A DNA stretch of 41,172 nt from positions 1-41,172 of the forward strand of contig JAKSBJ010000230.1 in NCBI GenBank assembly GCA_022361195.1, written 5' to 3'. The notes below the pieces were generated by a model. The model was not told where the DNA came from and ran no database searches. It saw only the letters and a list, made by a program, of their open reading frames with translations. The position numbers and the translations under genes are program-made. Source of the DNA: Flavobacteriales bacterium. Lineage in GTDB: Bacteria > Bacteroidota > Bacteroidia > Flavobacteriales_D > Crocinitomicaceae. Shown in pieces: positions 33,260 through 41,172 of the stretch (within the stretch, counting starts at the first letter, position 1; each line of letters starts with the position of its first letter).

Positions 33260-35524
33260 CCGAACTCCGATCACACAAACATCATCTACCTGCTCATAAC
33301 CCTCTTTCCAATTTTCAAAAATTAATTCGATACGCTCTTTGCGTTCAATCGTACTTAGAGTTGAAGTGGATAGTAATAGTCGTTTAAAAGGTTTGTACTT
33401 AAACTTCTTACCTCTTTCACCTCCAAACTGATCGGCATAACCATCGGTAAAAAGGAAAAACTGGTCACCTTTTTCCAATTTAACACTTTGCATTCTAAAA
33501 GAGTTTATTCCTCGAACATAATGACCAATAGGCTGCTTATCTGCCTTTAAATCGAATAAATAATAACCATGATGCTCAAAACTTGCCTCCAGCGGTTCTT
33601 CTTTTCCTTCTCGAATTTGAATTATGCTCTCTCTCTCCGAAATTATCCAAAGCGAATTATTGGCTCCAGCATAATCCAAAATTCTGTTCTTCTTATCAAA
33701 ACGACAAAAAGCAATGTCCATTCCATCTTTCATCCGCTCTCCAGTTGAACTAATCATCGTTAGCTGTAACAGACGATTGAGTTCATTCAACACCTTGTCT
33801 GGTTGGTCCATTTGTTTGGAGTTGTAAATCTCGTTGAGCAAAATAGTTCCTATCAAGGATAAAAATGCTCCTGGAATACCATGCCCAGTACAGTCGGCCA
33901 CAGCAATGTAAGAATGGTCTTTGGTAGACTCTAGCCAATAAAAATCACCACTAACTACCTCTTTAGGCAAATACAATAAAAAGGACTCATCAAAAACCTC
34001 ATTTATTTTGATACTCGGCAAAGAAGTTCGTTGGATTAATTGAGCATATTCTAAAGATTGATCAATCTCCAATTTCTGTTCTGAAATGACCATATTTTGC
34101 ATTTCAATCAGTTCATTCTTCTTTTTTTGTTGCGAATAACTGTAAAAAACAATTGCGGCTATTACCAGCAAAACCAATCCCAATAACAAGAAGATGTACA
34201 GTTGGTATTGTTTGGATTCCTCTACCCTTTCTTTTTCTAATTCCTTTTCTTTTAACTCAATGACATGCTGAATGTCTTTTTCTTTCTGCTTCTCTAAATA
34301 CCTAAGGCTGTCTTGTAAATTTTTATTGTAAAAGATATATTCCATCTGCTTTTGGGTAATCTCTTTGGTGTTGGATTCACTCCGAATTTGATTTTCTAAT
34401 TCTCGTAGCTTTTTGGAATAAGTTAGCGCTTCAGAGACCTTTCCTTTCTTCTCATAAGCCTCTGTTAAACATTCACAAGAAGCCGCCATATCATAAGGTA
34501 ACTCCAACTCTTCCCCAAGCTGATATCCTTTTAGACATTCATCAATCGCCAAATCATAGTTTCCCTTATCCAAATAATATTCTCCAAAATTGTTGTGCGA
34601 CATGATCAAACCAAAGGGATCATTCAATTCCTTCCGAATTTCATACGATTTGGAATAGAAGTAAAAAGCAGAATCACGATTCCCCTCCTCCATATAAGAC
34701 AAACCAATGTTATTATAATTCAAGGCCATTCCATCCAAATCCCCCAAACTTTCATCAATACTCAATGATTCCATAAAATAGCTTCTCGCCATATTATATG
34801 AAGCCGTTGCTAAAAAGACTCTTCCTATGTTTAATTTGACAGAACTTATTTTTACTGGATTATCACTGCCTTTACGAATAGACAAGGATTTTTGATGATA
34901 GAACAAAGCCTGTTCATAATCCTCTATTTGAGAAAAAACGGTTCCCAAATTATTATATACATCCCCCAGACTTTCTTGATCTTGCAGCTCTTCGCAAATT
35001 TTAACGGCTTCAAGAAAAAGGTCAACCGACCGTACATAATCTCCCAAATCCATGTACACCAAAGCGGTATTATTTAGTAAGGTACAACTAGCCTCGCTAT
35101 CCCCTTTTTTAATGGCTAAATCAAGCCCTTTTTGGTACCAATACAATGAAGAATCTAAAAGAGCCTGGCTGGACAAGATATTTCCCCGATAGTTGTAACA
35201 ATTAATAACCTCTTTAGTATTGGCCTGTTCTTTAAAATACCATTCAGCTGAATCCAAAGACTCCAAGGCTTTATCATACTCATTCCAATCATCGTAATAC
35301 CAGGAATAATATTTAAACCCTTCGGCTACTAATTCACGATCATCTATTTTTTGAGCCAATCTAAATCCTTCATCCAAAAATTCTTTGGCTTTATATTGAT
35401 CACTGTACTCAAATTCGAGAAAACTTTCATAGTGCATACGAACTACCTCAATCCCCTGTGAAAACAGTAATGACCGAAGAGTAATTAAGAGAAAAAGTAA
35501 GTGTAATTTTAAATTACGTAGCAC
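33254..35524 (-). CDS. TPR sensor SpoIIE-type PP2C phosphatase
   Basis: The longest frame starts at TTG 35593, but a perfect promoter element (35529-35536) and a signal-like N-terminus (MLRNLKLHLLFLLITLRSLL) favour the GTG at 35524, giving 756 residues. An N-terminal exported region carries about nine TPRs (for example NLGTVFSQIEDYEQALFYHQ). A charged coiled coil, a transmembrane helix (LYIFLLLGLVLLVIAAIVFY) and the cytoplasmic SpoIIE domain (KEVVSGDFYWLE, ADCTGHGIPGAFLS, KDGMDIAF, FTDGYADQFGG, DDVCVIGVRV) follow. The sensor half matches the layout of the TPR histidine kinase at 19314-21137, here with a phosphatase output. Confidence 0.92.
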   Translation of the reverse strand: MLRNLKLHLLFLLITLRSLLFSQGIEVVRMHYESFLEFEYSDQYKAKEFLDEGFRLAQKIDDRELVAEGFKYYSWYYDDWNEYDKALESLDSAEWYFKEQANTKEVINCYNYRGNILSSQALLDSSLYWYQKGLDLAIKKGDSEASCTLLNNTALVYMDLGDYVRSVDLFLEAVKICEELQDQESLGDVYNNLGTVFSQIEDYEQALFYHQKSLSIRKGSDNPVKISSVKLNIGRVFLATASYNMARSYFMESLSIDESLGDLDGMALNYNNIGLSYMEEGNRDSAFYFYSKSYEIRKELNDPFGLIMSHNNFGEYYLDKGNYDLAIDECLKGYQLGEELELPYDMAASCECLTEAYEKKGKVSEALTYSKKLRELENQIRSESNTKEITQKQMEYIFYNKNLQDSLRYLEKQKEKDIQHVIELKEKELEKERVEESKQYQLYIFLLLGLVLLVIAAIVFYSYSQQKKKNELIEMQNMVISEQKLEIDQSLEYAQLIQRTSLPSIKINEVFDESFLLYLPKEVVSGDFYWLESTKDHSYIAVADCTGHGIPGAFLSLIGTILLNEIYNSKQMDQPDKVLNELNRLLQLTMISSTGERMKDGMDIAFCRFDKKNRILDYAGANNSLWIISERESIIQIREGKEEPLEASFEHHGYYLFDLKADKQPIGHYVRGINSFRMQSVKLEKGDQFFLFTDGYADQFGGERGKKFKYKPFKRLLLSTSTLSTIERKERIELIFENWKEGYEQVDDVCVIGVRV

Positions 35525-35528
35525 CTTA

Positions 35529-35536
35529 CAAAAATA
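35529..35536 (-). promoter_or_regulatory. -7 element at the start of the TPR-SpoIIE gene
   Basis: The minus strand reads TATTTTTG, an exact match, ending 4 bases before the GTG at 35524. With usual spacing the transcript would begin at or near the GTG, so the mRNA could be leaderless. This also argues against the TTG start at 35593. Confidence 0.5.
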
Positions 35537-35653
35537 ACAATTTGTTAGCGGACAATTGTCCCGATGGATAATCAAAAGACCTCTTTCGGTCAAAATTTTA
35601 ACAGTTCAGCCCGTATGATTTTTTGTATTTTTCGGAAAAGGAGAATTAGATCA

Positions 35654-36316
35654 ATGACTTACTTCAAAAAAATTGGCATCCTAGTACTTATTTCTTTAGG
35701 GATATTGTTTTCCTGCACTGAACCTATTTCCAACATGGAAATAGAAAATGAAAAAGTGGAAATAGCGGATAGCTCACAACAGATAGAGGAACTTTCTTTT
35801 CCCCTTGAATTAGAACTCAAAAATCGCGTTTTTAAGAAATATTGGTTGTATAAAGACAGTGTTTATAGCTCTACTGACACCATTGGCAATGCAACAATGT
35901 TATTCATTTCTGATAGCAGTATTGTCTTTAACGACTACCGGGATACTGTCATTTTCCCGGCACCAATATATTCTTCAGCAGATTCAGTTTTCCCTCACAG
36001 TTTCATTAAAAATGCTGGTCATGGACAGGAAGTTTATGAGATTAAAGGAAAAAAAATCACCGTTTTGCGAGAATCCTATTGGAGATGCTCGGACCCTTTT
36101 TGTGGTCACAGACATGGACATGAGAACTCTAATTCAACCAGCTTTATTGACTTTGGTTATGGTATTTTATGTCATTTTAGTCAATTAGAAAAAGATCAGG
36201 TTGAAATACTTTACTCTGTTGATGGAGAAAAAGTTGAAGGAAACCTAATTCTTTCTATTTTAGAAAAGTACCAACTCAGCGAACAAGTCGTTAATACTAT
36301 TAAAGGGGATTTATAA
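35654..36316 (+). CDS. Lipoprotein of unknown function
   Basis: The ATG at 35654 gives a 220-residue protein with a lipoprotein signal peptide (MTYFKKIGILVLISLGILFS, then Cys21). The frame opens 30 codons earlier, but that part precedes the signal and is rejected. The mature protein is rich in acidic and serine residues near the start. It then has beta-like strands and a Cys/His cluster, SYWRCSDPFCGHRHGHENSN, that could bind metal. No family is recognised. Neighbouring lipoprotein genes follow on the same strand. Confidence 0.72.
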   Translation: MTYFKKIGILVLISLGILFSCTEPISNMEIENEKVEIADSSQQIEELSFPLELELKNRVFKKYWLYKDSVYSSTDTIGNATMLFISDSSIVFNDYRDTVIFPAPIYSSADSVFPHSFIKNAGHGQEVYEIKGKKITVLRESYWRCSDPFCGHRHGHENSNSTSFIDFGYGILCHFSQLEKDQVEILYSVDGEKVEGNLILSILEKYQLSEQVVNTIKGDL

Positions 36317-36337
36317 ATACGCTAAATCTTATTACAC

Positions 36338-36937
36338 ATGATACAACTTACACCTTACTTAAAAAAGATCATACTCTTTTGCTGTCTATTTCCAACCTTC
36401 ACACTAGTGGCTTGCAATTCGGGCACTGCAAAAAATGACAATTCTACCGAACTCTCTATAGATGATTCTTTGGACTCTAAAACCGCAGATTATTATTTAC
36501 GGGTTGAGGATTCAGAAGAACTTTATTCAGGCTATATCAACCTAGCAGGAGATACCATTATCCCCATTGGTAAATATGAAACTTGCTTGACAGACACTTT
36601 TGAAACTTATGCGCTTGTTTTGACTCAAAAATATGAATGGATCGGAATTGACAGGGATGAAAATAAACTTTATGATGTTTTCATTTATGACAATGGTCCC
36701 GATTACATCGTTGAAGGCCTATTCCGAATTGAGAAGGAGGGGAAAATTGGTTTTGCAAATGCCCAAACAGGAGAAATTGTTATTGAGCCTAAATATAGTT
36801 TTGCACTTCCGTTTGAAAACGGGAGGTCCCAGGTTACCCTGGAGGGCGAGAAGAAATGGGATGGTGAAGAACATTGGTTTTGGGATGCAGAAGAGTGGTT
36901 TTTCATTGATAAAAATGGGAGACGGCTTGATGAATAG
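36338..36937 (+). CDS. WG-repeat-like lipoprotein
   Basis: A 199-residue protein with a lipobox LVAC (Cys26). The mature part contains one clear WG-type repeat (GKIGFANAQTGEIVIEPKYS, then FALPFENGRSQVTLEG) and a weaker one before it (SGYINLAGDTIIPIGKYE). WG repeats form small beta domains of unknown ligand. The gap to the previous gene is only 21 bases, consistent with cotranscription. Confidence 0.75.
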   Translation: MIQLTPYLKKIILFCCLFPTFTLVACNSGTAKNDNSTELSIDDSLDSKTADYYLRVEDSEELYSGYINLAGDTIIPIGKYETCLTDTFETYALVLTQKYEWIGIDRDENKLYDVFIYDNGPDYIVEGLFRIEKEGKIGFANAQTGEIVIEPKYSFALPFENGRSQVTLEGEKKWDGEEHWFWDAEEWFFIDKNGRRLDE

Positions 36938-36978
36938 CCTCTCATTCCACAAATAATATCACCTCAGCATTACAAATT

Positions 36979-37665
36979 ATGTTTAGACGAACTCTTTTAG
37001 TCTTTTTACTCCTAAACGTCATTAAAACAGCTGGATTCACTCAAGAAACACACAAAACATATACCTATTTAGGGGTAAAAGGAGGAGCTATTTTTAACTC
37101 AGGATTGGGACAATTTAATCAACGACTTGAAGCTCTTGGAGAACAGACAATTCAAACTGTTGTTCCTTATATCGAAATTCAGGGTTATATCCCATTTTAC
37201 GAATTTAGCCTTGGCATGGGAATATCTATTCCTTATTATCATGAAAATGAAGTTGAACCACCTAACACCCACATTCTCCTCAATTTATATTCAGTAAACT
37301 TCAGTTTGGGATACAACCTATTGGGTGAAAACAAAAAAAATCGCTTAGAATTATTCACTGGATTAGGATTTACTACCGGAAGTGTGAAAGTGACAACACA
37401 TAATACGGTTCCTTCATTTGAACAAATTCTCAATGGTTCTCAAAATGTCTATGAAGCCGATGGTGACGGAAGTTTTTTGCTTGTTCCTGGAATACGCTTT
37501 TCCAAACTCTTTTTTAATGAAGGCATAAGCACTGGTTTAAATCTTTCAGTTGAGTACCATCTCCATTCCAAAGATATGGTTTGGGCAGCACCTAATTTTC
37601 CAACCATAAGGCCAAATGGTTTCATTACAACAATTGGCTTTGTGGCCGGATTGAGAAGTCGATAG
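36979..37665 (+). CDS. Outer-membrane beta-barrel-like protein
   Basis: A signal peptide (about 1-21) is followed by alternating amphipathic strands typical of an eight-stranded outer-membrane barrel: YLGVKGGAIFNSG, YEFSLGMGISIPYY, LYSVNFSLGYNLLG, NRLELFTGLGFTTGSVKV, GLNLSVEYHL, and the last strand TIGFVAGLRSR. It resembles the PorT/outer-membrane-protein beta-barrel group of Bacteroidota but has no diagnostic motif. It comes 41 bases after the WG-repeat lipoprotein gene. Confidence 0.75.
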   Translation: MFRRTLLVFLLLNVIKTAGFTQETHKTYTYLGVKGGAIFNSGLGQFNQRLEALGEQTIQTVVPYIEIQGYIPFYEFSLGMGISIPYYHENEVEPPNTHILLNLYSVNFSLGYNLLGENKKNRLELFTGLGFTTGSVKVTTHNTVPSFEQILNGSQNVYEADGDGSFLLVPGIRFSKLFFNEGISTGLNLSVEYHLHSKDMVWAAPNFPTIRPNGFITTIGFVAGLRSR

Positions 37666-37720
37666 TTTTACAATGTTCAAATTCTTGAGAAATAATTCCC
37701 TTCATTTTGTTTAATCACCT

Positions 37721-38239
37721 ATGCAAAAAAAACAATCCAAAGAATGTGCTAAATGTCATCACAAAACAGAACGTATTCTTGATTTTAAGGATTGTGCTTT
37801 TACAACTGATAAACTGTATTTTTTGAACTGGAGAGATGCCTGCCCAAAATGTGGACACGATGACTTTCTTAGTATCGGAGAACAATATATGACCAACGAC
37901 CCAAATGAAATGATAATTCCTGAGAGCATTGTTTTTAGATGGTTAGAGAATGACAAACTTGAATTTACTCCCCAAAGTGATGACATTGAATTTAAGTTTT
38001 ATAAAACTACTCAAATTGTGAGTTGGATTGATCGACCTGAGACTACAGATTTTAAGAAATCAGTATTAATGACAACCCTTTGTTTAAAGTTGGAAGATAT
38101 GGTTTACTATGAAGAAGATAAAAAGGATATTGAGGAGTTGGTACAGGCTTTAAAAAGAAGAAAGGAACTTTTAAAATCAATTGGTTACTTAGATACGAGT
38201 ACAGAAGAGCTAGTAACAGGTTTTGTTGGTGAGTTTTGA
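37721..38239 (+). CDS. Zinc-ribbon hypothetical protein (172 aa)
   Basis: Two CxxC knuckles (Cys9/Cys12 and Cys41/Cys44 in CPKCGHDD) form a probable zinc ribbon at the N-terminus. The remaining 120 residues are acidic with helices (KKDIEELVQALKRRKELLKS), without signal or membrane segment. No family or partner is recognised. Confidence 0.7.
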   Translation: MQKKQSKECAKCHHKTERILDFKDCAFTTDKLYFLNWRDACPKCGHDDFLSIGEQYMTNDPNEMIIPESIVFRWLENDKLEFTPQSDDIEFKFYKTTQIVSWIDRPETTDFKKSVLMTTLCLKLEDMVYYEEDKKDIEELVQALKRRKELLKSIGYLDTSTEELVTGFVGEF

Positions 38240-38259
38240 GGAATATTTAATTTAGGCCA

Positions 38260-38766
38260 ATGAAATCACTATTCCACTGTTTTTTCACCTTAGCGTTCAT
38301 ATGCTCTTGCAACTCTTCTGGGCTAGATGAAGTTCACAAAGATGAAGCAGCTTCTACCAATGATGACTTGCCAAAAGAAGAAGTTAAAACTTCAAATATG
38401 ATCGAACTAACAGAGCACGATGAAACCTTATGGAATGCTCAAGAAATTTCTGATGAAGCTTTACAAGACTCCATTCATCTCCTCATAGAAAACTCGATAG
38501 TAAACAGTGAAAACTATCAAGAATTTGACTCTTTAGGAAAAGTAAAGGTATCAGAAGAGACCGTTTATCTGAAATGCACTCCTCAAACCACCTATGGGTA
38601 TTATATAGAAACTATCAATTTGATAAAAGGATGCACCTTTGAATTTCGCGAACAAAATGCTCAAAAATATTACGGCAAAGCATTCCATCTTTTAAATGAG
38701 AATCAAGCTGAACAAATCGAATCAATGGTAAAATTGAATATTAAAGAGAAACGGATGGAGAGGTAA
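38260..38766 (+). CDS. Lipoprotein of unknown function
   Basis: A 168-residue protein with a short lipoprotein signal peptide and lipobox ICSC (Cys17). The region after it is acidic and low in complexity (NSSGLDEVHKDEAASTNDDL), followed by a small alpha/beta domain (VSEETVYLKCTPQTTYGYYI). No family is recognised. It lies 20 bases after the zinc-ribbon gene. Confidence 0.68.
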   Translation: MKSLFHCFFTLAFICSCNSSGLDEVHKDEAASTNDDLPKEEVKTSNMIELTEHDETLWNAQEISDEALQDSIHLLIENSIVNSENYQEFDSLGKVKVSEETVYLKCTPQTTYGYYIETINLIKGCTFEFREQNAQKYYGKAFHLLNENQAEQIESMVKLNIKEKRMER

Positions 38767-38902
38767 TAGAACTTTTTATTCTTTTGCTCCAGTATCGGCA
38801 CCACCGCAATACCGTTTTTAATTCTATCACCGAATTTCGCATTTTCCGCAAATCCATTTCTTAATCGGCTGTCTTCAATTTTTTAGTACCTTCCCTACTC
38901 TA

Positions 38903-38910
38903 TATTTTTG
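38903..38910 (+). promoter_or_regulatory. -7 element of the HMG-CoA reductase operon
   Basis: TATTTTTG is an exact TAnnTTTG match 18 bases before the ATG at 38929. The 162-base gap upstream has no other obvious signal or terminator. Confidence 0.5.
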
Positions 38911-38928
38911 AGTTGAAATGATTGCGAT

Positions 38929-40194
38929 ATGAGTATCACAAAGGAGAAACTAAACAAAGTAGTTGAAGCGGTTGCCAAGAACAATGTTTTTGAGCGAATT
39001 GAGAACTTCGACGAAGAACATACAAAATCCCTTCCAGGAGTTTCTTTTAAAAATCCTTACACCAAAGAGGGACAAGAAGACCGACTGAATTTTATTCAAA
39101 CCGCTACGGGGAAAGAACTTCCACTTTTATCAGGCCAGGAACAGTTTACTGATAATGAAAAACTCAAAGGTAACATTGAGAATTATATTGGAATGACTCA
39201 AATTCCAACAGGAATCATGGGGCCGTTAGTAATGAATGGAATGCATGCAACCGGAGCATTTTATATTCCTTTAGCGACTAGCGAAGGTGCTTTAGTGGCT
39301 TCTTATGCACGTGGAGCAAAAGCTTGCAAAGATTCAGGAGCGATTCGATCGGTTTGTTTGATGGAAGGCGTTCAACGTTGTCCCGTTTTTAAATTTGACA
39401 ACCTCCTTTCGGTTGGGAAGTTTGTGGTTTGGTTGATGGAACAGAAAGATGAGTTCACCAAAATTACCTCAGCATCTTCAAACTATGCAGAGCTAAGTGA
39501 CATGGAGTTAAATATTGAAGGAAACGAAGTTACATTGACCTTAGAATATACAACGGGTGATGCTGCCGGACAAAACATGGTGACGATCTGTACACAAGCC
39601 ATTTGTCAATACATTATCAGCCAAACACCCATTCAGCCCGAAATATGGTTTATTGAAGGAAATATGTCTGGGGACAAAAAAGCCACATCCAACTCCTTTG
39701 CCTCTGTACGTGGAAAGAATGTAACGGCCGAAATCACCTTAAAAAGACAAGTAGTAATAGATGTTCTTAAAACCTCTCCTGAACTAATGTTTGAATATTG
39801 GAAAACATCATTCATGGGAGCCGTTAAAGCTGGATCTATCGGAGCACAGGGACACTTTGCTAACGGGCTCGCTGCTTTATTCATTGCCTGTGGGCAAGAT
39901 GCCGCTTGTGTTTCAGAAGCTTCGGTAGGAGTTACCCGAATGGAGGTAACAACTGAAGGAGACTTATACACAACGGTTACACTTCCTAACTTAATTGTAG
40001 GAACAGTAGGTGGAGGAACCGGGCTACCAACTCAAAGAGAATGTTTGGAGCTTATTGACTGTTATGGAGCCGGACATGCAAAGAAATTTGCCGAAATCTG
40101 TGCAGGAGTTTGTTTGTCAGGAGAACTATCCATTGTAGCCGCCATGTCGGCTGGACATTTTGCTTCGGCCCATGCTAAACTAGGACGAAAATAA
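38929..40194 (+). CDS. Hydroxymethylglutaryl-CoA reductase, class I type
   Basis: A 421-residue enzyme that reduces HMG-CoA to mevalonate with NADPH. Class I features are ENYIGMTQIPTGIMGPL, PLATSEGALVAS with catalytic Glu119, the DKK lysine near 250, GQDAA with Asp324, GTVGGGTGLPTQ and the catalytic His415 in AGHFASAHAKL. The dinucleotide motif reads GDAAGQNM rather than the more usual DAMGMNM. There are no membrane segments, as in other bacterial forms. It implies a mevalonate route to isoprenoids, which is present in a number of marine Flavobacteriales. Its stop overlaps the prenyltransferase ATG by one base (TAATG). Confidence 0.93.
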   Translation: MSITKEKLNKVVEAVAKNNVFERIENFDEEHTKSLPGVSFKNPYTKEGQEDRLNFIQTATGKELPLLSGQEQFTDNEKLKGNIENYIGMTQIPTGIMGPLVMNGMHATGAFYIPLATSEGALVASYARGAKACKDSGAIRSVCLMEGVQRCPVFKFDNLLSVGKFVVWLMEQKDEFTKITSASSNYAELSDMELNIEGNEVTLTLEYTTGDAAGQNMVTICTQAICQYIISQTPIQPEIWFIEGNMSGDKKATSNSFASVRGKNVTAEITLKRQVVIDVLKTSPELMFEYWKTSFMGAVKAGSIGAQGHFANGLAALFIACGQDAACVSEASVGVTRMEVTTEGDLYTTVTLPNLIVGTVGGGTGLPTQRECLELIDCYGAGHAKKFAEICAGVCLSGELSIVAAMSAGHFASAHAKLGRK

Positions 40195-41129
40195 TGTCAG
40201 AAGCTAATCTTCCATACCTCAAGCGCTTATACATCTACCAAAAGGAACGTTTTCCGATTTTGGTAAATGTCATTGCCGTATCTGTCTTTACATTTTCGGC
40301 CATTTCTTATTCTAGAATTTGCCGTGGAGCGGATGGATTTGTGGGGTGGGATACTTACCTCATTGGCTGTTTTGCCACTTTCACACTTTTCTTTTTAGTT
40401 CGGGTTTTTGATGAGTTTAAGGATAAAGAAGATGATGCCAAATACCGAAAATATTTACCTGTTCCCCGGGGAGTTGTTAAACTCTCTGAATTAAGGAATT
40501 TAGGAATTGCTATTGGAATTATTCAGATTGCAGTAATAGCCTGGTTTCAGCTTCCAATGTTGTATTTATACTGTATTGTAATAGCTTATCTCTGCTTAAT
40601 GGGAGTTGAATTTTTTATTCCAAACTATCTCAAACCACGACAAATTTTATACATCACTTCCCATATGTTTATCATTCCGCTGTTAGATGTTTATTCCAGT
40701 GGACTAGATTGGCTATTAGAAGGAGAACAACCCCATATGGGCTTAGCATTTTTCTTTGCCGTTTCTTATATGAATGGAATTGTGGTTGAATTTGGACGAA
40801 AGCTCAAAGCTCCAGAAGATGAAGAAGAAGGCGTGGTATCATATACCAAAATGTGGGGAGCCAAAGGCGGAACCATTGTTTGGATGGTCTCGATGGCTTT
40901 CACATTGGGACTCGCCACTTTAGCAGCCAATTATGCAGGTTACGGAACTCCAACTTTTATCATATTGGGAGGAATCTTTTTACTCTGCATTTTACCCGGA
41001 TTTTTCTTCATTAAACAACCACGTAAAAAATTGGCAAAGGCGATGGAAGCTACTTCGGGAATTTGGACAGTAGCCATGTATTTAACACTTGGAGCAATTC
41101 CAATGATCATGGAACTCATTAATGGCTAA
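40194..41129 (+). CDS. UbiA-family prenyltransferase
   Basis: A 311-residue protein with about eight or nine transmembrane helices. The first Asp-rich motif is RVFDEFKDKEDDAKYR, followed by PVPRGVVKLSEL, both typical of UbiA aromatic prenyltransferases that attach polyprenyl chains to an aromatic or other acceptor. The second Asp-rich region is less standard: EFGRKLKAPEDEEEGVVSYTKMWG. Candidates include quinone, chlorophyll-like or carotenoid-linked acceptors; the sequence does not decide. Translation is coupled at both ends by TAATG overlaps with HMG-CoA reductase and the next gene, linking isoprenoid supply to its use. Confidence 0.85.
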   Translation: MSEANLPYLKRLYIYQKERFPILVNVIAVSVFTFSAISYSRICRGADGFVGWDTYLIGCFATFTLFFLVRVFDEFKDKEDDAKYRKYLPVPRGVVKLSELRNLGIAIGIIQIAVIAWFQLPMLYLYCIVIAYLCLMGVEFFIPNYLKPRQILYITSHMFIIPLLDVYSSGLDWLLEGEQPHMGLAFFFAVSYMNGIVVEFGRKLKAPEDEEEGVVSYTKMWGAKGGTIVWMVSMAFTLGLATLAANYAGYGTPTFIILGGIFLLCILPGFFFIKQPRKKLAKAMEATSGIWTVAMYLTLGAIPMIMELING

Positions 41130-41172
41130 TGAAAATCTACGATTCTACATATCAAAATTTGGCAGTTACCTC
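41129..41172 (+). CDS. Start of a third gene in the HMG-CoA reductase operon (partial)
   Basis: The ATG overlaps the prenyltransferase stop by one base (TAATG) and the frame stays open to the window end, encoding MKIYDSTYQNLAVT. Too short for a family call, but the coupling makes it a genuine operon member. Confidence 0.6.
   Translation, partial: MKIYDSTYQNLAVT

Noticed and set aside
33254..35593. TTG at 35593 as the start of the TPR-SpoIIE gene
   Set aside because: A perfect -7 element and a good signal peptide place the start at GTG 35524; the extra residues contain scattered cysteines and look untranslated.
39633..39971. A 112-residue antisense frame inside the HMG-CoA reductase gene
   Set aside because: It mirrors conserved catalytic segments of the reductase and has no signal or motif of its own.
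1..41172. CRISPR array, tRNA, rRNA, transposon or prophage
   Set aside because: No regularly spaced direct repeats, cloverleaf-like sequences with CCA ends, transposase motifs or phage structural genes were found while reading both strands; a covariance-model scan would be needed for small RNAs.

Overview
The window reads as chromosomal DNA of a marine or free-living Bacteroidota, most likely of the order Flavobacteriales. The reasons are: AT-rich DNA; no Shine-Dalgarno-like sequences; promoter-like TAnnTTTG elements of the Bacteroidota type; a type IX secretion (T9SS) C-terminal sorting domain; a choice-of-anchor L/OmpA protein; a PorE-like propeller protein; a fused E1 alpha/beta 2-oxoacid dehydrogenase; and several SpoIIE-type phosphatases with the Bacteroidota-style ending DGYADQFGG..GKK.KYK. 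No tRNA, rRNA, CRISPR array, IS element or phage gene was seen, and no gene-free gap exceeds 300 bases.

Layout. 1-6.3 kb, mostly minus strand: tail of a plus-strand gene, fused E1 dehydrogenase, a coupled three-gene membrane/EreA-like unit, a small membrane protein, then PspA and a YbjN/Tir-like protein closed by a strong terminator. 6.5-18.7 kb, plus strand: XRE regulator, TlpA thioredoxin, DEDD exonuclease-GIY-YIG fusion coupled to a voltage-gated K+ channel, ATP-dependent PEP carboxykinase with terminator, choice-of-anchor L/OmpA protein, a three-part fusion ending in an oligopeptidase-B-like peptidase, and a glycine-rich T9SS cargo protein with no standard start codon. 18.7-22.9 kb, minus strand: NarL-type response regulator and TPR histidine kinase, and upstream of them a compact cassette of a small two-helix membrane protein, a caspase-family (C14) protease and a beta-rich protein, ending in a hairpin terminator.

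23-25.5 kb, plus strand: PaiB-like FMN protein, GNAT acetyltransferase and nitrilase. 25.5-27.8 kb, minus strand: TPR/PD40 propeller/SPOR protein. 28-30.4 kb, plus strand: small proteins (DUF3634-like, lipoprotein, DUF1737, two unknowns). 30.4-35.5 kb: three SpoIIE-type PP2C phosphatases with different sensor modules, two of them convergent and sharing a stop-codon palindrome. 35.6-38.8 kb, plus strand: three lipoproteins, a beta-barrel and a zinc-ribbon protein. 38.9 kb to the end: class I HMG-CoA reductase, a UbiA-family prenyltransferase and the start of a third gene, all joined by 1-base TAATG overlaps.

The least explained unit is the caspase cassette (21.1-22.9 kb). A soluble caspase-like protease is encoded between a small two-helix membrane protein with a leader-like N-terminus and a beta-rich protein of unknown role. 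A protease-activated membrane effector is a reasonable but unproven reading. Other points of interest are the CarboxypepD_reg/DUF5686-like/prolyl oligopeptidase fusion, the three phosphatases, and the apparent AUA or AUU start of the T9SS cargo gene.
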